NCBI GenBank assembly: GCA_030444405.1
Contig: JARFPM010000018.1
Location: 1 to 38,012, forward strand
Direction of reading: 5' to 3'
Source of the DNA: Nitrospira sp.
GTDB lineage: Bacteria; Nitrospirota; Nitrospiria; Nitrospirales; Nitrospiraceae
DNA: 38,012 nt
Both the position numbers and the translations under genes were made by a program. Below, in pieces: positions 8,040-14,693 of the stretch. Numbering within the stretch: the stretch's first letter is position 1; each line of letters starts with the position of its first letter. The notes beneath the pieces are model-generated. The model worked only from the letters and a program-made list of their open reading frames with translations, ran no database searches and was not told the DNA's origin.

Positions 8040-8111
8040 TCATGACGCCCTCCTTATGGATATTCGAGTTAACAGCGTGCTCACCTGATTACCGTATAAG
8101 ATCCCGAGTGC

Positions 8112-8157
8112 CATAGACAAATAGATAATAATAGAGATAGTCATTTAATAAATAGAT
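8112..8157. promoter_or_regulatory. AT-rich element with two AAATAGAT copies, shared with 244-260
   Basis: GACAAATAGATAA at 8116-8128 is identical to 248-260, and a second AAATAGAT lies at 8150-8157, 31 bases (about three helical turns) from the first. The element is about 75 bases upstream of the exported-protein gene that starts at 8039. The remainder of the 8044-8430 gap holds only a short plus-strand reading frame at 8369. Confidence 0.4.
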
Positions 8158-8368
8158 GTGTAGTTGCAAGGCAGGGATAGAGATTGCGCGGACGCATTAG
8201 GTACCAGCTTGAGGTCTATGCCTCCAGCTACTCCACGAACGTCCTCCTGCAGAAACGAGAACCATAGCCTCGCAGTGCCGAGGGGTACCTAGAAATGAAT
8301 AGAAATAGTATCAGGCAGAATGAGGCCGATGCCGTCTGTTACCCCTTATACACACGAGGAGGACACTA

Positions 8369-8524
8369 ATGAAAACGCCTTTAGCATTAAGTCCTTTCGA
8401 TCCAGACGGCGGCGGCCGTGATGGTGCGAATCAATGCGTAGTCGCTTGGGGGATAGGCTCAAGCAATTTGATGACGAGCGTACTTCTTCCCGCTTCCGGG
8501 TCGAGGTCTGTCACCATGTTTTGA
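8369..8524 (+). CDS. Possible 51-residue small protein, overlaps DUF2294 gene antisense
   Basis: GAGGAGG lies 6-7 bases before ATG 8369, an excellent ribosome binding site in otherwise empty DNA. The frame runs MKTPLALSPFDPDGGGRDGA and on to TGA at 8524. Its last 31 codons overlap the end of the DUF2294 gene on the other strand, which is unusual. It may be a real small gene, a truncated remnant, or the start of a frameshifted gene; a shift of frame would end it at TGA before 8431. No family is recognised. Confidence 0.25.
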   Translation: MKTPLALSPFDPDGGGRDGANQCVVAWGIGSSNLMTSVLLPASGSRSVTMF

Positions 8525-8811
8525 ATCTTCACGCCGATGGCTTGCTCTATTTGTTTCTGTAGCACGTGCTGACAAGAGTCAAACAAGGCACGGTAAAATC
8601 GACGAAGGAGCTCGTGGCCTTCAGGCGATCTTGCGAGTTCCTTCTCCGCTGGAATGGACATGCTTCTTGCTGATGTGACGTAGATGAGCTCGTCGTAAAC
8701 GTAGGCTTGCACGTGCGAATAGGGAGACTTCATAAACTCCGTCTGAAAATTTAAAACGGCGAGCATGACCGCATACTCAATCTCAGCTTTATTGGTGACC
8801 ACACAAGCCAT
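8431..8811 (-). CDS. DUF2294 family protein
   Basis: A 126-residue cytosolic protein. Features typical of DUF2294 are a helical start (NKAEIEYAVMLAVLNFQTEF), the segment AYVYDELIYVTSARSMSIPA with EKELARSPEGHELLRRFYRA, and a closing strand region (VKIQNMVTDLDPEAGRSTLV). The family is widespread and has no proven function. The ATG at 8811 is preceded by GGAGGGG, which lies inside the last codons of the upstream gene; that gene's TAG is three bases before this ATG, so the pair is probably translationally coupled. Confidence 0.75.
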   Translation of the reverse strand: MACVVTNKAEIEYAVMLAVLNFQTEFMKSPYSHVQAYVYDELIYVTSARSMSIPAEKELARSPEGHELLRRFYRALFDSCQHVLQKQIEQAIGVKIQNMVTDLDPEAGRSTLVIKLLEPIPQATTH

Positions 8812-8814
8812 GGT

Positions 8815-9027
8815 CTACCCCTCCGTGCGCCACGAGCGAATCCAGCGCCCAGTTTGGGGATCTTCGAGTCTTGTGCTGTAGCGGTCACGAAGAAACGCCT
8901 CCTGCTCCGACGTAAGAGAGGACGTGCGAGTACCCAAGCCTCTGGGTGAGGAGACTGTGTCTGTGACAGGGGGTGAGGCGATGTCCTCTAACGTGATACC
9001 TATCACTACTGTTCCTAGGGCATTCAT
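8815..9027 (-). CDS. Small protein of unknown function, coupled to DUF2294 gene
   Basis: A 70-residue protein with no signal peptide. It begins MNALGTVVIGITLEDIASPP, has a Ser/Thr/Pro-rich middle, and ends in a basic, tryptophan-containing tail (GRWIRSWRTEG). A Shine-Dalgarno AGGAGG lies 6 bases before ATG 9027. It is followed directly by the DUF2294 gene and preceded by the IDH C-terminal domain gene 75 bases upstream. The family is not recognised; the strong start and tight coupling make it a likely real gene. Confidence 0.55.
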   Translation of the reverse strand: MNALGTVVIGITLEDIASPPVTDTVSSPRGLGTRTSSLTSEQEAFLRDRYSTRLEDPQTGRWIRSWRTEG

Positions 9028-9102
9028 CGTGTGCCTCCTAGAGGCGGGGCTGCGCGAGACGGTCTGGCGGGCACTCTTGCGCCCACCAGACTGTCCCGTC
9101 TA

Positions 9103-9453
9103 TCAATAGGCTTTACTGAATCCCGGTTCTCCATCGTAGGTCCACAATTTCTGAGCTGCAGACCACCACCACCCCTTCTTGGTCAGGGCGTCCAGGAACG
9201 TATTGACATCCGCGTCCTGCACATCCTTGGTTGCCATGAATCGGCAACGGTACCAATTGACCTGCAGCAGATCAGGGCTCACAAACCCAGGCCAGACCTT
9301 CGTGCCTCGATTCGAAATAAATTCACATTTGAAGGCTCCGATGTCGTCGAACTTGGGAATGCCCTTCTCCGTGATGATGTACATATCGACACCGACGAGC
9401 TTGATCTCTCTTTTCTTCTTTGTCGCCTTGGCGGTTTCTGTAAATGTTGGCAT
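9103..9453 (-). CDS. Isocitrate dehydrogenase C-terminal domain as a separate protein
   Basis: The 116-residue protein begins with a lysine-rich stretch (ATKKKREIKL), then GVDMYIITEKG, KCEFISNRGTKVWPG, VNWYRCRFMATKD and a final segment rich in Trp (KKGWWWSAAQKLW). The ISNRG-KVWP and YRCRF elements match what I know of the extra C-terminal domain of Thermus- and Rickettsia-type isocitrate dehydrogenases, which normally follows the catalytic domain in one chain. Here it starts 35 bases after the stop of the IDH gene on the same strand. I infer that it works as a separate subunit or regulator of the IDH. The family call rests on motif memory, not a search. Confidence 0.65.
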   Translation of the reverse strand: MPTFTETAKATKKKREIKLVGVDMYIITEKGIPKFDDIGAFKCEFISNRGTKVWPGFVSPDLLQVNWYRCRFMATKDVQDADVNTFLDALTKKGWWWSAAQKLWTYDGEPGFSKAY

Positions 9454-9488
9454 TGGATATCTCCTTGTTCAGTCTGTGCTCTCTGAGC

Positions 9489-10505
9489 TCAGGCCTTCGC
9501 ATGCATTTTGTCCACGATCGCTTGTGCATACTCGTCTGTTTTGGCCGTCCCACCGACGTCGTACGTCACATGTTTTCGCTCGTCGAGCACGGCGAACATG
9601 GCCTTCTCGATCCGGGCCGCGGCCGCTTCTTCTTTTAGCCAACGGAGCATCATGATGCCGGAGATCAGCACGGCCGAAGGATTGACCTTCTTCATGCCGG
9701 CGTACTTCGGCGCTGAGCCATGGACCGCTTCGAAGATCGCGCAGCCGTCGCCGACATTGGCGCCCGGCGCAAATCCCAAGCCTCCCACCAATCCAGCGCA
9801 GAGGTCTGTCAGAATGTCGCCATAGAGGTTCGGCAGCACCAGGCAGTCGAACTGGGCCGGATTTCGCACCAGCTGCATGCAGCAGTTATCCACGATAATG
9901 TCGCCGGACTCGATATCAGGATACTTTTTAGCGACCTCCCGGAAGGCATCGAGAAAGAGGCCGTCGGTCATCTTCATGATATTGGCCTTGTGCACGCAGA
10001 AGATCTTCTTGCGTCCGTTGGCTTTGGCCCACTTGAAGGCGAAATCGGCGATCCGGTAGGAGCCTGGCCAGGTAATGACTTTCAGACATTGCGCGACTTC
10101 ATCAGAAACCATGTGTTCGATGGCGGCGTAGGAATCTTCGGTGTTCTCGCGGAAATTGATAATGTCGATCTTGTCCCAGGGCCGTTTGAGCACTGGGATG
10201 AGTTTCGCCGGCCGCACATTTGCGTAGAGGTCGAAGACCTTGCGTAGAGTCACGTTCGCGCTCTTGTGACCGGTCCCGATCGGCGTCGTTGTCGGGCCCT
10301 TCAGCGCAACCTTGTTCTTCGCGATATTCTGAATGGTTTTGTCCGGCAAGAGGGTGCCATACTTGTCGAGACAGTCGAGCCCAATGTCTTCATATTCCCA
10401 CTTAATGTTGACCCCGCTTGCATCGATGACTAACCGCACCGCTTCGCAAATTTCCGGGCCGGTGCCTTCTCCCGGTAACATCGTCACGACATGCTGTGTA
10501 CCCAT
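9489..10505 (-). CDS. icd: Isocitrate dehydrogenase (isocitrate/isopropylmalate dehydrogenase family)
   Basis: A 338-residue enzyme that converts isocitrate to 2-oxoglutarate and CO2, or the reverse in a reductive TCA cycle. The family signature is present: LPGEGTGPEICEAV at the N-terminus, FRENTEDSYAAIEH (substrate-binding arginine and the Ser/Tyr region), KANIMKMTDGLF (catalytic lysine loop), NLYGDILTDLCAGLVGGLG, and the nucleotide-binding HGSAPKYAGMKKVNPSA. Cofactor preference (NAD or NADP) cannot be settled by eye. The start at ATG 10505 is chosen because GGAGG lies 7 bases upstream; an earlier in-frame start at 10544 lacks one. The length fits a catalytic domain without the C-terminal extension, which is encoded by the next gene. 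Confidence 0.88.
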   Translation of the reverse strand: MGTQHVVTMLPGEGTGPEICEAVRLVIDASGVNIKWEYEDIGLDCLDKYGTLLPDKTIQNIAKNKVALKGPTTTPIGTGHKSANVTLRKVFDLYANVRPAKLIPVLKRPWDKIDIINFRENTEDSYAAIEHMVSDEVAQCLKVITWPGSYRIADFAFKWAKANGRKKIFCVHKANIMKMTDGLFLDAFREVAKKYPDIESGDIIVDNCCMQLVRNPAQFDCLVLPNLYGDILTDLCAGLVGGLGFAPGANVGDGCAIFEAVHGSAPKYAGMKKVNPSAVLISGIMMLRWLKEEAAAARIEKAMFAVLDERKHVTYDVGGTAKTDEYAQAIVDKMHAKA

Positions 10506-10698
10506 TGAAGAACCTCCCTTAAGCAGCAAGGGCAATCGGACCATCCGCTCCCTCTAATTGCTGGTAAATGCAAATTAGAGTCCAGGCTGTGTCGTGCTCG
10601 TACGACCAGCCCATACGGAAAAGATTCCACATAAATGCATGGAAAATAGCGACTCGTGAATTCAGGTGAAGAAGCGGGTCTTTGGACGTTGTGAATTG

Positions 10699-10718
10699 CT
10701 CGTGCACCCACGCACGAG
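10699..10718. repeat. Inverted repeat upstream of icd
   Basis: CTCGTGC, six-base loop, GCACGAG: a perfect 7-base stem in the 316-base gap between the universal stress protein stop and icd. No T-run follows. It may be an operator for icd or a weak terminator. I see nothing else in this gap. Confidence 0.35.
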
Positions 10719-10821
10719 TCGCACCGTGCCCTGTGCATCGATGCTCAACTAATACGTGAACGAGGAGAGAGACTGCGCAGTGAGTGGTTCAGAGGGGTAG
10801 CCAATTGAGACGATTCTCTCT

Positions 10822-11223
10822 CTACTGCGAACGAACCACGAGCACGGAGGCATCAATCTTGGAGATCAATTGCTCCGCGACGGAACCGATGACCCACCGT
10901 TCCAGCGCTCGGCGATGTGAGCTTCCCAGCACCACAAGATCAGCGCCCCATTCTCGTGCACCATTGGCGAGGGCGTCGACGATTCCAGTCACGCCGTACA
11001 TGGCCTCAGTGTGTAAGACACGGGTGTCTACGGTCACTCCGTCGCCAACGGCGGACTTGGCCTGCGCCACCAGCCTGAGACTGGATTTTTGGTCGGTATC
11101 CTCGGTGGCAACATAGACAATTCGGAGCGTTCCATGGTTGGATACAGCCATACGCTTCGCTTCCATCAATGCTTTCATGGAACTGTCTTTCCCGTCGATC
11201 GCTGCCAGAATTTTTGTGAACAT
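10822..11223 (-). CDS. Universal stress protein (UspA family)
   Basis: A 133-residue single-domain Usp. It has the opening strand MFTKILAAIDGKDSSMKAL, a central VDTRVLHTEAMYGVTGIVDAL, and the C-terminal loop region ADLVVLGSSHRRALERWVIG followed by SVAEQLI and SVLVVRSQ. In ATP-binding members the loop is G-x2-G-x9-G-S/T. Here it begins GSSHR, so the second glycine is absent while the closing G-S-V-A-E is kept, and nucleotide binding is uncertain. AAGGGGGA precedes ATG 11223. The gene lies directly downstream of the SulP gene (104 bases) on the same strand, so the two may be co-transcribed. Confidence 0.85.
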   Translation of the reverse strand: MFTKILAAIDGKDSSMKALMEAKRMAVSNHGTLRIVYVATEDTDQKSSLRLVAQAKSAVGDGVTVDTRVLHTEAMYGVTGIVDALANGAREWGADLVVLGSSHRRALERWVIGSVAEQLISKIDASVLVVRSQ

Positions 11224-11327
11224 GGAGAGGCGTCCCCCTTGGTCTGTGATGGGTGAGTGAAGGAGGCAAATAGTCGTCTCCCCGTTCTCGTGGCTCTCAA
11301 CTCTGTGACCAATGTGGAGTGAATTTC

Positions 11328-12698
11328 CTAGCTAACGTCACCACCACTCTTTTTGAGATCATCAATGTATCGTTTGACAATCATGCTTCCGGGAAGTTTC
11401 TCAATATTCACATACACCATATAGTGTACGATTCCGTGAACTGCCATCGCAATCAGTAATCCTTCAAAAATCCCCACCTTAAAGACCAGGACGCCGCATA
11501 AAATGGCAAGAATCATAGCATAGGGGCCATGATGGGTCACATGCACGAGCCCCTCGATCATCTTCCAGCCGGAGAAGATCATGATGACCGCCAACGCAAA
11601 CTTTGGGAGGTAGGCCAGCGCGTAGGTGTTGAACGTAAAGAAGGTCACTACGAGCCCGATGATGAGCACGGAAAATTTCGTATAGGCGCCAGCCAAGCGA
11701 TTGGTGGTGCTCTTGGCCAACCCGTCCAGATTGGTCATGCCGCCGAAGAAGCTTGATCCCAGGTTGGCGATCCAGATGGCCAGTAGGCTATTGTTGCTGT
11801 TGCACTTCCTCTTGAGGGGGTCGATTTTTTCAATGGCGGCGTTGCTCATGACCTGTTCGATGACGTCAATCATGGCCAGCATCAAGGCAAATCCCACCAT
11901 GTAGAGAGCCGTTAAGGGACCATCAAAGTGCGGGATCGGCAGCGCGAGCTTGAGCTCCGTGTCATCCATGGACAACATAGGCACCGAGACGAACTGGGCG
12001 AGAATGGTGCCCGCTGCGATGATGACAAAGTATGGAATCGCAGGTTGGGTGTTCTTGAACTTCAAAAAGAGAGCGACGAAGAGGCCATACCCGACCATGG
12101 AGATGAAGATTATCTGGATACGCGCGCCGTTCAAGAAGGTGTCGGCGGCTTCCATGCCGGGAGGGAGCTCATAGGTGAAGGCCAAGAACTTGAGCGCGAT
12201 CTTCAGTCCGACGCCTGCCAATAGCCCTTCAACCAAATACACGGGCACGGCCACCAAAATATATCGCTGCCAGTTGAATCGCCAGATGATGGCTTGAATC
12301 GTCGCCGTCAGGAAGATGGCGAAGGCCATATTCTCCAAGTCAAAGGTGGCCACACCGACGGCCAACACGGGTGCCAGGCCGGCCGCGATTCCCGGACAGC
12401 CGATGTAGTTACCGGGTTTGAACCAGGCATTGATCCAGCCGATCAAGCAGGCAAACGCGACGGTGGCCAGTCCCACTTTAATGGGATATTCGGACATCAT
12501 GGCAATGCCGACCGTCAATGGGATCGCCATCGACCCCGCGATCAGTCCAGCGGCCATGTCACGCCCCGCATACTTGGCCTGAAAAGCGGCTGATCCGGGT
12601 ACGGTAACCGGCTCTGTCATGACCGGTTGAGCACTCCCGATGTCACGAAGTTCGTCTTCGGGTGACTCTAAATTTCTTTCTGCTTCATACGTTGTCAT
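11328..12698 (-). CDS. SulP-family inorganic anion transporter without STAS domain
   Basis: A multi-helix inner-membrane protein of about 456 residues. After a hydrophilic N-terminus come the SulP core elements: GRDMAAGLIAGSMAIPLTVG, the conserved second-helix region with GCPGIAAGLAPVLAVGV, and about ten further hydrophobic segments. The C-terminus (IEKLPGSMIVKRYIDDLKK) is short, so the usual cytosolic STAS domain is missing. SulP proteins carry sulfate, bicarbonate or other anions. The upstream cysD-like gene on the same strand favours sulfate, but bicarbonate is possible in an autotroph. I chose ATG 12698; an upstream in-frame ATG at 12749 adds 17 residues and neither has a strong ribosome binding site. 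Confidence 0.8.
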   Translation of the reverse strand: MTTYEAERNLESPEDELRDIGSAQPVMTEPVTVPGSAAFQAKYAGRDMAAGLIAGSMAIPLTVGIAMMSEYPIKVGLATVAFACLIGWINAWFKPGNYIGCPGIAAGLAPVLAVGVATFDLENMAFAIFLTATIQAIIWRFNWQRYILVAVPVYLVEGLLAGVGLKIALKFLAFTYELPPGMEAADTFLNGARIQIIFISMVGYGLFVALFLKFKNTQPAIPYFVIIAAGTILAQFVSVPMLSMDDTELKLALPIPHFDGPLTALYMVGFALMLAMIDVIEQVMSNAAIEKIDPLKRKCNSNNSLLAIWIANLGSSFFGGMTNLDGLAKSTTNRLAGAYTKFSVLIIGLVVTFFTFNTYALAYLPKFALAVIMIFSGWKMIEGLVHVTHHGPYAMILAILCGVLVFKVGIFEGLLIAMAVHGIVHYMVYVNIEKLPGSMIVKRYIDDLKKSGGDVS

Positions 12699-12938
12699 GG
12701 GTGGTGTCCCAACATTTTTCGAACCGAGGTGCGTGGCGCGGTAGGGCATCGGTCGCCGTTCGCGTGTGGCCTCGTGCTCAACACATTCATCTTGTCCCTA
12801 CAAAGAAACAGCAAGAAGGGGGCCGCGCCTCCTGCACCATGGCTCTGTAAGTCAAGGTGGTACAGTTACAGGAAAAATGGCGAGAGTATCAAGATAGACT
12901 CACTTCACTACAGTCAGGTCTTCAAGAAACCGAGTGCG

Positions 12939-12958
12939 GACGCACAGGTCTGTGCGTC
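12939..12958. repeat. Near-perfect 20-bp palindrome between cysD-like and sulP genes
   Basis: GACGCACAG-GT-CTGTGCGTC: nine-base arms around a two-base centre. It lies in the 365-base gap downstream of the cysD-like stop and upstream of the SulP start. The short centre favours a dimeric repressor/activator site over a hairpin terminator. Nothing else in this gap looks like a gene. Confidence 0.45.
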
Positions 12959-13063
12959 TGTGCACGGATTGGGAAAGCCATGACGAAGGGTAGATATTCG
13001 TGTGGTGCAGACATAACCGGCCCACGAACGTGTAGTCATTGGGCCGTCGCTCGAACGGCTGGC

Positions 13064-13861
13064 CTACATATGCCCAAGCTTGCGGAGTGTCTCCATGCCG
13101 CGGCCTTCGTCCTGTGCTCGGCCGCTCCGTTCTGCAATGGTAGTAACACGGAGTTCCGAAATAATTTGAGGAATGGTTGAGGCACAGGATGAAACAGCCC
13201 CGGTACAAGGCACGCATCCCAGACTCCGATACCGCATACCGTTGCCTTGATCGAAGTAGAGTTTCGGAAGGGGAATCCGTTCGAACTCGAGATACTCCCA
13301 GATATTCAACTCCGTCCAATCGAGCAGGGGATGGACGCGGATATGAGACCCGGCTGGGAACGTGGTGTTGAATTGGTCCCAGAGCTCAGGCGGCTGGTCA
13401 CGGAAGTCCCACTCGCCATGTTTATCACGCAGTGAAAAATATCGTTCTTTGGCACGGGTTCCTTCCTCATCGGCACGAATCCCCAAAATGATCGCAGTCC
13501 ATTTGTGTTTCGCAATGGTTTGCTTCAGGGCATCAATCTTCATCGCGGTACAGCAGGTGACACGTCCCTGTTGGGGACCCATTCCGGCCGCCAGTGCTTC
13601 AGTGTTTTGGCCGACGACCAGATCGAGGCGCCATTCCCGGCATAGCCGATCTCGATACTCAATCAACTCAGGCATTTCATAGCCAGTATCGATATGAACT
13701 AACGGGAATGGGACATGCCCAAAGAAGGCTTTCCTGGCCAGCCACAGCAGCACCGTGGAGTCCTTCCCCATGGACCACAGCATCGCCAGGTCGTCGAAAT
13801 GCTTATAGGCTTCGCGAAGGATATACACACTTTGATCTTCAAGCGCACGAAGGTGTTTCAT
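13064..13861 (-). CDS. cysD: Sulfate adenylyltransferase subunit 2 (CysD-like)
   Basis: A 265-residue member of the PAPS reductase/CysD family of PP-loop enzymes. CysD, with the GTPase CysN, makes adenosine 5'-phosphosulfate from ATP and sulfate. The start [20 protein letters not shown], the PP-loop SMGKDST (residues 30-36), [46 protein letters not shown] and the C-terminal [14 protein letters not shown] with [16 protein letters not shown] follow CysD closely. It is shorter than the roughly 300 residues of enterobacterial CysD because a segment before the RSLGC region is reduced. No cysN or cysC is in the window, so the partner must be elsewhere or the enzyme works alone. SulP lies downstream on the same strand. 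Confidence 0.8.
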   Translation of the reverse strand: MKHLRALEDQSVYILREAYKHFDDLAMLWSMGKDSTVLLWLARKAFFGHVPFPLVHIDTGYEMPELIEYRDRLCREWRLDLVVGQNTEALAAGMGPQQGRVTCCTAMKIDALKQTIAKHKWTAIILGIRADEEGTRAKERYFSLRDKHGEWDFRDQPPELWDQFNTTFPAGSHIRVHPLLDWTELNIWEYLEFERIPLPKLYFDQGNGMRYRSLGCVPCTGAVSSCASTIPQIISELRVTTIAERSGRAQDEGRGMETLRKLGHM

Positions 13862-13966
13862 GGTGTAGGTCTACTCATTCGGTGTTGATATCAGCCCCAT
13901 CGGGTCAGTCTTACTGCTGAGCTCTAAGTAGATCGGTTCAATCGTACCCATCAAGAGAACGAGCCC

Positions 13967-14230
13967 TCAGGGCCGGAGACTCACGTGATAGTCCATGCCG
14001 GGCCCTGGAATTTTCTGGATCCGGACTTCGCTAAAGCCGGCCCCTGTACATAGGGTGTGAATGCGAGCGTCGTCATAGAAGTACACCGGGCAGTTTCTCA
14101 GGTCATACCGCACCTTTCGGAAAGGGGTGCGGAACCAATGCGTACTTGGAAAAGATAACACCGCCAGACGTCGCACCACAGGGCGAAGGGCTTTTAAAAA
14201 GCTCGATGCGTCCTCGACATAGTCCATCAC
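13967..14230 (-). CDS. Class I SAM methyltransferase, C-terminal half (frameshifted)
   Basis: This 87-residue frame begins MMDYVEDASSFLKALRPVV and holds the end of a class I methyltransferase fold (SFPSTHWFRTPFRKVRYDL, then NCPVYFYDDARIHTLCTGAG). It overlaps the stop of the upstream half as TGATG. If the GGGG at the junction (14229-14232) is read as GGGGG, the two halves join into one 218-residue protein with the natural sequence DYAIVTGVMDYVEDA. The separate ATG therefore probably does not mark a true gene start. Confidence 0.7.
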   Translation of the reverse strand: MMDYVEDASSFLKALRPVVRRLAVLSFPSTHWFRTPFRKVRYDLRNCPVYFYDDARIHTLCTGAGFSEVRIQKIPGPGMDYHVSLRP

Positions 14231-14622
14231 CCCGTTACAATCGCATAGTCGTGAGGTTCCACCGGCGTTCCCGGAAACAATCCCTCCATCAGCGTACAGC
14301 GGTTCTCAGCTACGCCTGCCTGGGCCAACCGTTGGCGTACCAAGGTCAGCATGTTGGGAGCCGGATCAAGGCCCGTCACCCGTTCGGCCCCGCGTCTGAA
14401 GGCCTCCACAATATATGGCCCCGATCCGCAGCCCACATCCAGCACGGTCCGCCCGGCCATCGGTTCCAGCTTTTCAAACGTCAGGGTGTAGCGTAGAAAC
14501 ATGTCACTTCGAAACTTGCCGTCGATCCATCGCATGAAGGGGTTGCGTTTTTGGTCGTAGATGGTGTCGAAGGTCTCGGCGAAACTATTAAAAAACGTGG
14601 CAGCATTATGCTCCTGATTCAT
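14227..14622 (-). CDS. Class I SAM methyltransferase, N-terminal half (frameshifted)
   Basis: The 131-residue frame contains the SAM-binding motif I VLDVGCGSG (residues 60-68) and motif II region RVTGLDPAPNM, so this half binds S-adenosylmethionine. It stops after HDYAIVTG at a TGA, where the fold should continue into the next half. AAGGAG lies 6 bases before ATG 14622. The N-terminal region (NSFAETFDTIYDQKR) and the C-terminal half recall small-molecule methyltransferases of the UbiE/BchM type, but the substrate is unknown. The upstream gene is the large exported protein at 14694-17066. Confidence 0.75.
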   Translation of the reverse strand: MNQEHNAATFFNSFAETFDTIYDQKRNPFMRWIDGKFRSDMFLRYTLTFEKLEPMAGRTVLDVGCGSGPYIVEAFRRGAERVTGLDPAPNMLTLVRQRLAQAGVAENRCTLMEGLFPGTPVEPHDYAIVTG

Positions 14623-14693
14623 GCTCGGCTCCTTTATTTGGCGGTTGACTCAACAGGCGACAATCAGGTCCCTTCTCTCGGTCATGAATCGAT

